Positions 1-7,871 of a DNA stretch of 64,000 nucleotides are shown one piece after another (within the stretch, counting starts at the first letter, position 1; each line of letters opens with the position of its first letter). The notes under the pieces were generated by a model. The model ran no database searches, had not been told where the DNA came from, and saw only the letters and a list, made by a program, of their open reading frames with translations. Source of the stretch: Embleya hyalina (GTDB lineage Bacteria > Actinomycetota > Actinomycetes > Streptomycetales > Streptomycetaceae); the NCBI RefSeq assembly GCF_003967355.1, contig NZ_BIFH01000013.1, positions 62,001 through 126,000 on the forward strand, written 5' to 3'. Both the position numbers and the translations under genes were made by a program.

Positions 1-2
1 GC

Positions 3-998
3 CGGGTGTTCGTGGTCGCGCTGTTCGCCGTGCCGATCTCCGCCCTCGCCGGCCTGGTCGTCGCCGGCACGACCACCCGTTCGTTGCGGGCGCTGCGTCG
101 ACGGGCGGCGGCGATCGAACCGGACGACCGGGAGCGGCCGGACGTACACGTCCCGTCGGGGGTGGCCGAGGTGGACGAGCTCGGTCGCACCCTCGCTGAC
201 GTGCTCGGGCGCTACGACGTGCAGACCGCGCGGACCCGGGACGCCCTGGACACGGCGCGCGCGTTCGCCGCCACCGTCGACCACGAACTGCGCGGGCCGC
301 TCACCGGGATGCGTACCGACCTCGACGTGCTCGTCGGCTACCCCGACCTGGCGGCGCACGAGCGCGTCGAGGTACTGGCCGACCTGACCGCCGGCCACGA
401 GCGGATCCTGTCCCTGCTCGCCTCGCTGCGCGCACTCGCCCAGGGCGACCTGGCAGACGCGCAACCCTTCGAACGGGTGGACCTGGTCGAACTCGCCCAC
501 GAGGCGGCCCACGACGCGCGCATCCGGCGGCCCGGCGCCGAGGTCGAGGTGGTCGGCTCCGGCGAGGTCCGGGTCGACGGCCTGCGTCCGGGACTGCGCC
601 TGGTCGTGGACAACCTGATCGGCAACGCACTGGTGCACGGGCGCGACCCGCACGGGCCGACCCCGATCCGGGTCGTCGTCGAGGCGGTACCCGACGGTGC
701 CCGGATCCGGGTGGACGACGCCGGCCCGGGGATTCCGGTCGACCGCCGCGCGGCGGTCTTCGAGCGGTTCCGCCGCGGACCGGACAGCCCGGGAGCCGGT
801 CTGGGGCTGACCCTGGTCGCCCAGCAGGTCGAGCTGCACCGGGGCCGGGTCACGGTCGCCGACCCGCCCGAGGGCGTCGGTACGCGCGTCGAGGTCGTAC
901 TGCCGCTGCGGCACCCGGCGGCGGACGCCGCCGGCGACGACGGGATCAGGCACGACTGGCTGACCCGCGAGCCGGGGGCGGTCGCCACCGCGGAGTGA
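3..998 (+). CDS. Sensor histidine kinase, 5'-truncated by the window edge
   Basis: This is the C-terminal part of a membrane sensor kinase of a two-component system. The reading frame is open to the window edge, so the sensor domain and true start lie upstream. What remains begins inside a hydrophobic segment (visible residues 1-20), followed by a HAMP-like linker (about 21-75). The HisKA dimerisation helix carries the phospho-acceptor His at visible residue 93 in VDHELRGPL. The ATPase domain shows an N box (DNLIGNALVHG), a G1 box (DDAGPGIP) and a G2 box (GAGLGLTLV). Family knowledge makes it an EnvZ/PhoR-like kinase that phosphorylates an OmpR-type regulator, presumably encoded just upstream. 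It stops 210 bp before a small secreted-protein gene with a repeat-rich promoter region that could be the regulator's target. Confidence 0.93.
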   Translation, partial: RVFVVALFAVPISALAGLVVAGTTTRSLRALRRRAAAIEPDDRERPDVHVPSGVAEVDELGRTLADVLGRYDVQTARTRDALDTARAFAATVDHELRGPLTGMRTDLDVLVGYPDLAAHERVEVLADLTAGHERILSLLASLRALAQGDLADAQPFERVDLVELAHEAAHDARIRRPGAEVEVVGSGEVRVDGLRPGLRLVVDNLIGNALVHGRDPHGPTPIRVVVEAVPDGARIRVDDAGPGIPVDRRAAVFERFRRGPDSPGAGLGLTLVAQQVELHRGRVTVADPPEGVGTRVEVVLPLRHPAADAAGDDGIRHDWLTREPGAVATAE

Positions 999-1035
999 AC
1001 CTCGGGAAGCGCCGGAGACCGGGGGATCGGGCGAC

Positions 1036-1126
1036 TCCCGGCCGAGTCCGACCGCACATCCCGGCCGAATCCCGCTTCACATCCCGGCCGAGTCCGGCTT
1101 CACAAAAACCCCACAGACGGCTCACA
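1036..1126. repeat. Phased tandem repeats (23/23/23/22 bp) in a promoter region
   Basis: Three head-to-tail 23-bp copies occupy 1036-1058, 1059-1081 and 1082-1104. Each starts TCCCGGCCGA and ends in YCACA or GCACA. A fourth 22-bp unit (1105-1126) has a different body but also ends in CTCACA, and a partial fifth follows. The CACA ends therefore recur every 22-23 bp, about two helical turns. OmpR-type response regulators bind such in-phase direct repeats, so this may be the operator of the regulator paired with the upstream kinase. That assignment is inference; the repeats themselves are seen directly. Confidence 0.75.
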
Positions 1127-1208
1127 AGAACCCCACAGATCGGCGACCTACTCTCGCGGCACGCCACCCCGCAGCGGGGCGGTGAACCGTGAACTCGGGA
1201 GATCCACC

Positions 1209-1628
1209 ATGTCTCGCCGTACCACCACTTCGCGCGCCCGCGCGCCCAGGCGCCTCGCCACTCTGGGCGCCCTCGCCGCCCTGACCACCGTCGGCGCCCT
1301 GGTCTCGGCACCCGCCGCCCAGGCGGGCCCGATGCCCGCCGGCGACAAGCACAAGCCGGCCGTCTGCAAGCGTGTTCCGACCATCGACACGCGTCTGACC
1401 AAGGCGATCGAGCGGCTGGGCGGCGCCGCGACCGTCAAGGGGTCCATCGCACACCTGCAGGCGCGCGTCGCCGAGGCGGACAAACTCGACCGCCCGGCCG
1501 TGAAGACCTATCTGAACGACAAGTTGACGACGCGTCAGCGTCTGTTGCCGGAACTCAAGCAGCGCAAGGCCGATCTGGCGAACGTCAAGACGTGGTGCGA
1601 CACGCAGCCGTCGGCCGCGGGCAAGTGA
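1209..1628 (+). CDS. Small secreted protein with a Cys pair (unknown function)
   Basis: A 139-residue exported protein. The chosen ATG has GGGAGA 6 bp upstream. A Sec signal peptide is clear: Arg-rich n-region, an Ala/Leu core, and an AQA-G cleavage site near residue 39. The mature part is highly charged and predicted helical. It has one Cys at its start (VCKR) and one near its end (TWCD), which could close a helical hairpin by a disulfide. No known domain is recognised. The stop overlaps the GTG start of a lipoprotein gene, so the two are translationally coupled. The repeat array upstream suggests control by the neighbouring two-component system (inference). Confidence 0.8.
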   Translation: MSRRTTTSRARAPRRLATLGALAALTTVGALVSAPAAQAGPMPAGDKHKPAVCKRVPTIDTRLTKAIERLGGAATVKGSIAHLQARVAEADKLDRPAVKTYLNDKLTTRQRLLPELKQRKADLANVKTWCDTQPSAAGK

Positions 1629-1858
1629 CCGGCGCGCGCCGCCGGATCGGCGGACTCGTCGTGGCGACGCTCGTTTTCGGGGTCACCCTGACCGGGTGCG
1701 GCGGCTCCGACGGCGGCGACAACGGGTCGAAACCGACCGGCAGCCGGGCCACGCCCGCCGACGCGCCCTCGGAGATGGCCTCGGCGGTGGCCGAGGCGGA
1801 GAAGGCCGCCGACCGCGCCGACCAGGACGCCACGGCGGCCGAGGACCCGCCGGGCTGA
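1625..1858 (+). CDS. Small lipoprotein, unknown function
   Basis: A 77-residue protein starting at the GTG that overlaps the previous stop (GTGA), which makes translational coupling likely and fixes the start. The n-region is TGARRR, the h-region GLVVATLVFGV, and the lipobox LTGC puts the lipidated Cys near residue 24. The mature tail is short, Ser/Pro/Ala-rich and acidic, with a helical stretch of Ala/Glu/Asp repeats. No enzymatic motif is visible. It probably sits on the outer face of the membrane as a partner of the secreted protein encoded just before it. The function is unknown. Confidence 0.7.
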   Translation: MTGARRRIGGLVVATLVFGVTLTGCGGSDGGDNGSKPTGSRATPADAPSEMASAVAEAEKAADRADQDATAAEDPPG

Positions 1859-1976
1859 CAACCTCGCCCAGACGCCGCGCCCTCGCCGGACCTCACGGGT
1901 CCGTCGGGACCACAGGGCCCCGGACCCATGAGCCCGGCCCATGGGCCCACCGACCCACGACGATCGGTACGTACAC

Positions 1977-2006
1977 ACCGGCGGGCCGCACGTGCGGCCC
2001 GCCGGT
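1977..2006. terminator. Bidirectional terminator between convergent genes
   Basis: A perfect 15-bp inverted repeat (ACCGGCGGGCCGCAC and its complement) with no spacer lies between the lipoprotein gene and the convergent acetyltransferase gene. There is no T-run, as is usual in this group. Confidence 0.75.
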
Positions 2007-2036
2007 CCCACGTCGACCCGTAGGCCCACCACCTGC

Positions 2037-2771
2037 CTAGCGCGCGTTCACTTTCGCGGCGATCTCGGCCCCCGGGACCCGGACCGCCAGGAAGGTCGGG
2101 GTGTGCCGCAGCCGGAACCCCAGCGACTCGTACAGCCGTATCGCATTGGCGTTCCCCGCCGAGGCATGCAGGAACGGAGTCTCGCCCCGACCCCGTATCC
2201 CGGCCACCAGCGCCAAGACCAGCCGCGTCGCCAACCCCCGCCCCCGATGCGCCGGATCGGTACACACCGCGCTCAGTTCGGTCCAGCCGGGCGGATGCAG
2301 GCGCTCGCCCGCCATCGCGATCAGCGCGCCGTCGTGGCGGACGCCGAGATAGGTGCCCAGCTCGATGGTGCGGGGCAGGAACGGCCCGGGCTCCGTGCGG
2401 GCGACCAGGTCCAACATCTCCGGTACGTCGGCGGCGGTGAGCCGGACCAGCGAGTCGTCGGGGATGCCCACCACGACGTCGCCCAGGAGCTGTACGCCCG
2501 CCAGTCGCATCACCACATCCCAGTCCTCGGGCGGCCGCAGGGCCTCCCCACCGGCCAGTGGTATGACCACGCCGGGACCGGCCAGTGCGGCCAGATCGGC
2601 CCAATCCGCCGCGTTCGGATCGTCCGGCAGCGCCGCGAACGGCGATACGTCGACGGGATAACGCCGCACTCGGCCCTTGCTCTCGGCGAGGCCGGCATGC
2701 GGTCCGGTCAGGGACGTGTAGGCCGCGTTGTCCAACACCCGCAGGTCGCTCACGCGGCACCGCCCGGCCAT
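2037..2771 (-). CDS. GNAT family N-acetyltransferase (FR47-like)
   Basis: A 244-residue protein. The C-terminal half (about 120-240) is a GNAT acetyl-CoA-binding domain: the motif A core reads AVCTDPAHRGRGLATRLV (R/Q-x-x-G-x-A type), followed by a conserved ASAGNANAIRLYESLGF segment typical of the FR47 subfamily. The N-terminal ~110 residues are a degenerate GNAT-like or substrate-specific half. It should transfer acetyl from acetyl-CoA to an amine; the substrate cannot be told. The ATG at 2771 was kept, though the GTG at codon 7 is possible. It is divergent from the sulfur-type leader and LLM oxygenase block. Confidence 0.88.
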   Translation of the reverse strand: MAGRCRVSDLRVLDNAAYTSLTGPHAGLAESKGRVRRYPVDVSPFAALPDDPNAADWADLAALAGPGVVIPLAGGEALRPPEDWDVVMRLAGVQLLGDVVVGIPDDSLVRLTAADVPEMLDLVARTEPGPFLPRTIELGTYLGVRHDGALIAMAGERLHPPGWTELSAVCTDPAHRGRGLATRLVLALVAGIRGRGETPFLHASAGNANAIRLYESLGFRLRHTPTFLAVRVPGAEIAAKVNAR

Positions 2772-2872
2772 CGGGACTGAGACATGATCCGCAGGCTACG
2801 AGCATGATCCCGCTCCGTCAAAGGGTGTTCACGGTTCGAAACGAGGCCCGGGGCCGGCCCCGACGGGGTCGA

Positions 2873-2902
2873 TGGACAAGACCGGACGGGCTGCGTTAGC
2901 GT
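2873..2902 (+). promoter_or_regulatory. Candidate promoter for the leader peptide and LLM operon
   Basis: TGGACA (2873-2878) and TAGCGT (2897-2902) are separated by 18 bp and resemble an HrdB-type -35/-10 pair. A transcript would start near 2909, about 27 nt before the leader ATG. Judged by eye only. Confidence 0.4.
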
Positions 2903-2935
2903 CGCGACGTCGACCGATATCGGGGGAACGATCGC

Positions 2936-3082
2936 ATGAGCGGGTGGATGAGTACGGCGAATCGCCGCGCCACGCCTGCCGCGTACCCCCGCACCGCCGC
3001 CGGCACGATGTCGCCCCGGGCGCGGTTGACCCGGCGCCTGTTCATCGATCTGCGCCGCTCCGCCGGCTCCCTGTGTCACTGA
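2936..3082 (+). CDS. Putative cis-acting leader peptide (sulfur-metabolism type)
   Basis: A 48-residue reading frame from an ATG with GGGGGA 8 bp upstream; an in-frame ATG at 3008 would give 24 residues. The C-terminal end reads LTRRLFIDLRRSAGSLCH. This matches the pattern of short actinobacterial leader peptides (RR-x-HIDL-x-R-xx-S-xx-C near the stop) that precede sulfate, sulfonate and cysteine genes, here with Phe in place of His. The single Cys codon is next to last. Such peptides are thought to sense cysteine supply through ribosome behaviour at the Cys codon. Two flavin-dependent monooxygenases of families used in sulfonate or sulfur scavenging follow on the same strand, which supports the call. 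Confidence 0.72.
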   Translation: MSGWMSTANRRATPAAYPRTAAGTMSPRARLTRRLFIDLRRSAGSLCH

Positions 3083-3505
3083 CCGGGTAGCACCCTCCAC
3101 CCACCCGGGCCCACGCGGCCGCTCCACGAAACGGCTCGTTCCGCGCGCGACATCGCGTGCGGCAGGGCTCGTGGTCGGCCGATTCCGCGCATGAACTCCA
3201 GCCCGTAGCAGGCAACTTCGGCATGCCCCAAGCGGGCTGTCCGGCGGCGCCGCGCGCCCGGGCCGAATCATGGCGCGCGTCGTCCCGGCCGGGACGCACC
3301 TTCGCCATCGTCACCAACCATCACCCATCGTGTCCGTCGTCCGTCGTCCGTCGCCTGCCCTGTCCGTCGTCCCGTCGCCTTTCGGGCACACGGGCACACG
3401 GGCCACGGGGACACACGGCCGGTCGGCCGTGCGACGGCGACCCACGCCCCCACCACCCGCCCGCCACCCACCCCCAGCCTCGATCCGAAAGCGAGAACCG
3501 AACCC
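3083..3505 (+). other. 423-bp 5' leader region between leader peptide and LLM genes
   Basis: No gene is seen. Two alternative pairings use the same GGGT (3085-3088): a short hairpin with ACCC at 3092-3095, or a longer one in which CCGGGT (3083-3088) pairs with ACCCGG (3103-3108). A 16-bp palindrome CGTCCCGGCCGGGACG lies at 3281-3296. A CCGTCGT heptamer is tandemly repeated at about 3333-3353. These could be attenuator elements of the leader peptide, but no clear terminator with a competing stem was proven. Confidence 0.4.
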
Positions 3506-4738
3506 ATGTCATCCGTACCGAACCCGGCAACCCCCCTCCACTTGGCCGTGGCCCTCGACGGCGCCGGTTGGCATCCCGCCGCCTGGCGCGAACCCGACGC
3601 CCGCGTCGACGAGTTGTTCACCGCCCGCTACTGGACCGACCTGGTCGCGGAGGCGGAGGCCGGGTTGCTCGACTTCGTCACCATCGAGGACGCGCTCGGC
3701 CTCCAGTCCACCGGGTTCGATCGCGTCGACGATCGGACCGACCAGGTGCGCGGTCGACTGGACGCGGTGCTGATCGCCGCCCGCGTCGCGCCGTCGACCC
3801 GGCACATCGGGCTGGTCCCGACGGCGACCGTGACGCACACCGAGCCGTTCCACGTCTCGAAGGCGATCGCCACCCTCGACTACGTGAGCCTGGGCCGGGC
3901 CGGCTGGCGGGCGCAGGTCTCCCGGCCGGTCGACAACGCCCACTTCGGGCGGCGCGAGCAACCGGCGTTCACCTTCGCGGACCTCGGGCAGCCCGAGGTG
4001 GTGGCCGCGGTCGCGGAAACCTTCGCCGAGGCGCGGGACTTCGTCGAGGTGGTGCGCAGGCTGTGGGACAGCTGGGAGGACGACGCGGAGATCCGCGACG
4101 CGGCGACGGGCCGCTTCATCGACCGCGACAAGCTGCACTACATCGACTTCGTCGGGCCGAGGTTCCGGGTCCGCGGCCCGTCGATCGTGCCGCGCCCACC
4201 GCAGGGTCAGCCACTGGTCACCGTGCTGGCCCACGACACGGTGCCCTACCGGCTCGGCGCCGACTCGGCCGACGTCGTCTACGTGACCCCGCGCGACCAC
4301 GACCACGCGCAGGCCATCGTCACCGAGATCCGAGCCGAACAGCGGGTCGCGGGACGGGAGTCGGAGACCGTACACGTCTTCGGCGACGTGGTCGTCGTCC
4401 TCGACGGGAGCACCGCGGCGGCGCGCGAGCGCAAGGCACGCCTCGACGACCTCGACGGCGCGCAGTACACGAGCGACGCGTTCGTATTCACCGGCACCGC
4501 GGCCGAGTTGGCCGACCTGCTCCAGGACTGGCAGCGCGCCGGGCTGACCGGATACCGCCTGCGCCCGGCCGCCCTGCCCCACGATCTGCACGCCATCACC
4601 CGGGAGTTGGTGCCCGAACTGCAGCGCCGCGGCGTCTTCCGCACCTCCTACGACACGGGTTCCCTGCGCTCCCGCCTCGGTCTGCCGCGTCCCGCGAACC
4701 GCTACGCCGCGCCCGTGCCGGCCGCCGCCGCGTCGTGA
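3506..4738 (+). CDS. LLM-class flavin-dependent oxidoreductase
   Basis: A 410-residue luciferase-like monooxygenase with a TIM-barrel fold, expected to use reduced FMN and O2. The N-terminal strand LHLAVALDGAGWHPAAWR, the acidic stretch DFVTIEDALG and the central SLGRAGWRAQVSRP segment (the SGGR-x-GWN position of the NtaA/SsuD relatives) are typical. The PPQGQPL motif near residue 230 is the usual substrate/FMN loop. It starts at an ATG after a weak GA-rich ribosome site. The next gene is a second, longer family member 49 bp downstream, and a sulfur-type leader peptide precedes both. A role in freeing sulfite from organosulfur compounds is plausible but not proven by sequence. Confidence 0.87.
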   Translation: MSSVPNPATPLHLAVALDGAGWHPAAWREPDARVDELFTARYWTDLVAEAEAGLLDFVTIEDALGLQSTGFDRVDDRTDQVRGRLDAVLIAARVAPSTRHIGLVPTATVTHTEPFHVSKAIATLDYVSLGRAGWRAQVSRPVDNAHFGRREQPAFTFADLGQPEVVAAVAETFAEARDFVEVVRRLWDSWEDDAEIRDAATGRFIDRDKLHYIDFVGPRFRVRGPSIVPRPPQGQPLVTVLAHDTVPYRLGADSADVVYVTPRDHDHAQAIVTEIRAEQRVAGRESETVHVFGDVVVVLDGSTAAARERKARLDDLDGAQYTSDAFVFTGTAAELADLLQDWQRAGLTGYRLRPAALPHDLHAITRELVPELQRRGVFRTSYDTGSLRSRLGLPRPANRYAAPVPAAAAS

Positions 4739-4787
4739 CTCCGGCGCACCCACCCGTCCCGCCACCCGTACGAAGGAACCCATACCG

Positions 4788-6203
4788 ATGAGCAAGCCGC
4801 ACAAGCAGATCATCCTCGGCGCCTACCTGGGCGGGGTGAACCACCACACCCTGTGGTCCGATCCCGAGGCCGGCAGCCAGATCGACTTCGCCTCCTTCCG
4901 GCACGCGGCGCAGACCGCGGAACGCGGCCGGTTCGACTTCTTCTTCCTCGCCGAGGGCCTGGCGCTGCGCGAACGTCTCGGCCTGATCTTCGACCAGGAC
5001 GTGGTCGGCCGCCCGGACACCCTGCCGGTGCTCGCCGCGCTCGCCGCCGTCACCGAACACCTGGGCCTGATCGGCACGATCAACGCGACCTTCAACGAAC
5101 CGTACGAGCTGGCACGCCAGTTGAGTTCACTCGACCACCTGTCCGGCGGCCGGGCCGGGTGGAACGTGGTCACCTCGTTCGACGCCTTCACCGGCGCCAA
5201 CTTCCGCCGCGCCGGCTTCCTGCACCGGGACGACCGCTACACCCGGGCCGGCGAGTTCCTGGCCGCGGCCCGCGAACTGTGGGACTCGTGGGCGGCGGAC
5301 GCGGTGGCCGCGGACCGGGAGGCGGGGGTGTTCCTGCGCGATGCCAAGGCCGGCGAATTCGCGTTCGGCGGCGCACAGTTCGACATCTCCGGGCGGTTCA
5401 CCACACCGCGCAGCCCGCAGGGCAGGCCGGTGATCCTGCAGGCCGGCGTCTCGCCGCAGGGCCGCGACTTCGCCGCCGGCGGGGCCGACGCGATCTTCTC
5501 CCCGTACCACCGCCTCGACGAGGCACAGGAGTTCTACCGGGACATCCGGGCCCGGGCCGTCCGGCTCGGCCGGCCCGCCGACGCGGTCAAACTGCTGCCG
5601 CACGCGTCCTTCGTACTGGGCGAGAGCGAGGCGGACGCGATCGAACGCCACCGCGACATCACCCGGCGACAGATCGGCGGACGCACCGCGCAGATCCTCC
5701 TGGAGACGGTCTGGAACCGCGACCTGTCCGGCTACGACCCCGACGGGCCGCTGCCCGACGTGGATCCCGACCCCGAGGGTCCGCCGGTGGTCCGCGGCCG
5801 GGCCCGGATCGCCGAGGACGCGCACCGCAGGGTGGCCGAATGGCGTGCGCTGGCGGAGACCGAGTCGTACTCGCTGCGCGACCTGGCGATCCACGTCTTC
5901 GGCCGCACCGAGTTCGTCGGCACACCCGAGCAGGTCGCCGACCGGATCGACACGTTCGTCCAGCAGGACGGCTCCGACGGGTTCATCCTCGGCTCGCACC
6001 TGACCCCCACCGGCCTCGACGAGTTCGTGGACAAGGTCGTGCCGCTGCTCCAGGAACGCGGTTCGCTGCGCACCGACTACACCGGTACGACGCTGCGCGA
6101 CAATCTCGGCCTGCCGTACCCGGACGCACGACCGGACGCACGACCGGACACGCTCGCGGACGCACAACCGGACGTGCAACCGGACGCGACCCGGGTGGCC
6201 TGA
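4788..6203 (+). CDS. NtaA/DmoA/SnaA-family FMN-dependent monooxygenase
   Basis: A 471-residue two-component flavin monooxygenase of the NtaA/DszA/DmoA branch. Features include the N-terminal LGAYLGGVNHHTLWSDP, the RFDFFFLAEG strand, the family signature SGGRAGWNVVTS near residue 120, and RSPQGRPVILQAGVSPQGR near residue 205. GAAGGA precedes the ATG. The partner flavin reductase is not in the window. Family members oxidise nitrilotriacetate, dimethyl sulfide, dibenzothiophene sulfone and similar compounds; with the sulfur-type leader upstream, an organosulfur substrate is favoured (inference). The last ~28 residues are an unusual Pro-Asp-Ala repeat tail made by 12-bp tandem repeats, not part of the family core. 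Confidence 0.9.
   Translation: MSKPHKQIILGAYLGGVNHHTLWSDPEAGSQIDFASFRHAAQTAERGRFDFFFLAEGLALRERLGLIFDQDVVGRPDTLPVLAALAAVTEHLGLIGTINATFNEPYELARQLSSLDHLSGGRAGWNVVTSFDAFTGANFRRAGFLHRDDRYTRAGEFLAAARELWDSWAADAVAADREAGVFLRDAKAGEFAFGGAQFDISGRFTTPRSPQGRPVILQAGVSPQGRDFAAGGADAIFSPYHRLDEAQEFYRDIRARAVRLGRPADAVKLLPHASFVLGESEADAIERHRDITRRQIGGRTAQILLETVWNRDLSGYDPDGPLPDVDPDPEGPPVVRGRARIAEDAHRRVAEWRALAETESYSLRDLAIHVFGRTEFVGTPEQVADRIDTFVQQDGSDGFILGSHLTPTGLDEFVDKVVPLLQERGSLRTDYTGTTLRDNLGLPYPDARPDARPDTLADAQPDVQPDATRVA
6120..6191 (+). repeat. Six 12-bp tandem repeats at the 3' end of the monooxygenase gene
   Basis: Units of CCGGACGCACGA and close variants repeat six times in frame and encode PDAR/PDAQ-like tetrapeptides. 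The tail probably arose by slippage and may vary between strains. Confidence 0.85.
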
Positions 6204-6210
6204 GCCACGA

Positions 6211-6256
6211 CGTCCCCATGTCCGGTCGTCGCCCGCGACGACCGGACATGGGGACG
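6211..6256. terminator. Strong bidirectional terminator
   Basis: A perfect 21-bp inverted repeat (6211-6231 with 6236-6256) has a 4-nt loop CCCG. It lies between the monooxygenase gene and the convergent sortase gene. Confidence 0.88.
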
Positions 6257-6268
6257 CGCGAGGGTGGG

Positions 6269-6985
6269 TCAGCGCGAGCCGGTCAGGTGCGCGAACAGGA
6301 TGGTGTTGTCCTGGTAGCCGCCCTTGTCGGCGTCGTACTCGCCGCCGCAGGTGATCACCCGCAACTCGGCGCGGTTCAGGTCGCCGTAGACCCGCTGGGT
6401 CGGGAAGTCGGTCTTGGTGAAGCGTTCCACCGTGTCGACGGTGAAGATCGCGGTGCTCTGGTCGGCCCGGCGGATCTCGACGGTGGCACCCGGACGCAGG
6501 TTGCCCACCTCGTAGAAGACGGCGGGGCCGGCGGCCGAGTCGAGGTGGCCGACCAGCACGGCCGGGCCGAGTTCGCCGGGGGTGGGTCCCTGGTCGTACC
6601 AGCCGGCGCGGCGCTCGCCCTCGGCGGGCGGTACCTGCACGGCACCGTCGGCGTCGAGGTCGACCGAGGTCACGGGGGCGTGCACGCCGATCTCCGCGAT
6701 GTCGACCGTGACCGGCTCGGAACGGGCCAGCACCGGGCCCTCCGGCGGTGCCGGCGCGGCCGCGGGAGCGGCGGGATCGCCAGGTGCGCCGGGTGCGCCG
6801 GGTGCGCCGGCGGCCGGGGAAGGGGCCGCCGTGGCAACGGACTTGGGCGCGGCCGTGGCCGTCGCGGGCGGGCGACGGTTCTGGTAGCCGATCACGCCGA
6901 GCACGACACCGCACACCACCGCCGCGACGGCCACCACCAGCAGGAGGCGGCGGCCGGCGCGACGAACGAAGGACGTGTCAGCCAC
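6269..6985 (-). CDS. Class F sortase
   Basis: A 238-residue membrane-anchored cysteine transpeptidase. It starts at a GTG overlapping the upstream stop by 8 bp. An N-terminal TM helix (about residues 10-35) is followed by a Pro/Ala-rich linker and a sortase domain. The catalytic His is in LVGHLDS, the catalytic Cys in LRVITCGGEYD, and the domain ends FAHLTGSR with the Arg. The PAVFYEVGNLRPG block matches class F enzymes of Streptomyces. It should cleave a C-terminal sorting signal and join the protein to the cell surface. Its translationally coupled neighbour is the obvious candidate substrate, although that protein lacks a clear LPXTG or LAXTG motif. Confidence 0.9.
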   Translation of the reverse strand: MADTSFVRRAGRRLLLVVAVAAVVCGVVLGVIGYQNRRPPATATAAPKSVATAAPSPAAGAPGAPGAPGDPAAPAAAPAPPEGPVLARSEPVTVDIAEIGVHAPVTSVDLDADGAVQVPPAEGERRAGWYDQGPTPGELGPAVLVGHLDSAAGPAVFYEVGNLRPGATVEIRRADQSTAIFTVDTVERFTKTDFPTQRVYGDLNRAELRVITCGGEYDADKGGYQDNTILFAHLTGSR

Positions 6986-7871
6986 GCAGGCTGCCCCGGC
7001 GCAGTGCGAAGGCACCGGCGCCCGCACCCGCGACGGCCAGCGCGCCGCCCAGGGCGAGCAGACCGGCGTCGGACTCGGTGGTCCCGCCCGAGCCACCGGC
7101 GACGGCGCCGACCGGCGTGGTCTTCGTCTGCGTCCCGTGGTGGGCCGCCGGCTTGGCCACGGGGTGCGGCTTGGGCTTGTCGGTCTTGTGGTGCACGTGC
7201 TTGGGCTGCTCGTGCTTCGGGTGCTCGTGCTTGGGGTGTTCGGGCTTCGGGTGCGCCGGCTTGTGGTCGTGCACGGTGTTCGTCGTGTGGTGGTTGTTGA
7301 TGTTCACCGTGTTGTTGGTCGTGTGATTGACCGTCACGTGCGACGTGCTCACGGTGGTGTTCGTGACGTGGTTGATCACGATCGGCCCGTGGCTCGGCTT
7401 GTGGTCGGGCTTGCCGGTCGGCTTGTGGTCCGGCTTGTCCGCAGGCTTGTGGTCCGGCTTCTCGGCCGGCTTTTCGGCCGGCTTGCCGGTCGGCTTGTGG
7501 TCGGGCTTCTCGGCCGGCTTGCCGGTCGGCTTGTGGTCCGGCTTCTCGGCGGGCTTCTCGGCGGGCTTTTCGGCCGGCTTGCCGGTCGGCTTGTGATCGG
7601 GCTTCTCGGCGGGCTTGTGGTCGGAGTCGCCGGTCGGCTTGTGCTCCGGCTTCGCGCTCTGGCAGTCGTGCGCGGGCCGGGGGCAGCGGCCCGAGCCGTC
7701 GGCGGTCCGCGCCGACTGGTCCTCGTCGGACCCGACACTGGTGCCGGTGGTCGGCGCCTTGAGGGTCCTGCTCTGCGGGCCGAGACCTTCGGCCGCGGCT
7801 GCCGTGCCGCCCATGGCTACGGCCAACAGGCCGGCGGCGACCGTGGTGCTAAGGACACGAGTGGTACGCAT
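6978..7871 (-). CDS. Lys/Pro-His repeat cell-surface protein, probable sortase partner
   Basis: A 297-residue exported protein. The ATG has AGGAG about 12 bp upstream. Residues 1-27 form a Sec signal peptide ending AAAA-E. A middle section is built from KPDHKPTG, KPAEKPAEKP and related units, followed by an Asn/Thr/His/Val stretch (VTNTTVSTSHVTVNH) and a KHEHPKHE section. The C-terminus has a Gly/Ala hydrophobic helix and a positive tail (FALRRGSLRG), the shape of a sorting signal. No LPXTG or LAXTG is visible; PVGAVAGGSGG precedes the helix and may be the cognate class F recognition stretch (inference). Cationic Lys/Pro repeats of this kind often span peptidoglycan or bind anionic polymers. 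Confidence 0.82.
   Translation of the reverse strand: MRTTRVLSTTVAAGLLAVAMGGTAAAAEGLGPQSRTLKAPTTGTSVGSDEDQSARTADGSGRCPRPAHDCQSAKPEHKPTGDSDHKPAEKPDHKPTGKPAEKPAEKPAEKPDHKPTGKPAEKPDHKPTGKPAEKPAEKPDHKPADKPDHKPTGKPDHKPSHGPIVINHVTNTTVSTSHVTVNHTTNNTVNINNHHTTNTVHDHKPAHPKPEHPKHEHPKHEQPKHVHHKTDKPKPHPVAKPAAHHGTQTKTTPVGAVAGGSGGTTESDAGLLALGGALAVAGAGAGAFALRRGSLRG
7390..7640 (-). repeat. Imperfect tandem repeats encoding KPxxKP units
   Basis: Repeats of about 24-33 bp (CGGCTTGTGGTC and TTCTCGGCCGGC blocks on the + strand) encode alternating KPDHKPTG and KPAEKP peptides in the surface protein. Copy number is likely to vary. Confidence 0.85.

Noticed and set aside
1036-1126. Tandem repeats considered as a CRISPR array
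   Set aside because: The units abut without spacers and no cas genes are present.
7390-7640. Repeats considered as a CRISPR or satellite array
   Set aside because: They are in-frame coding repeats of a signal-peptide protein.
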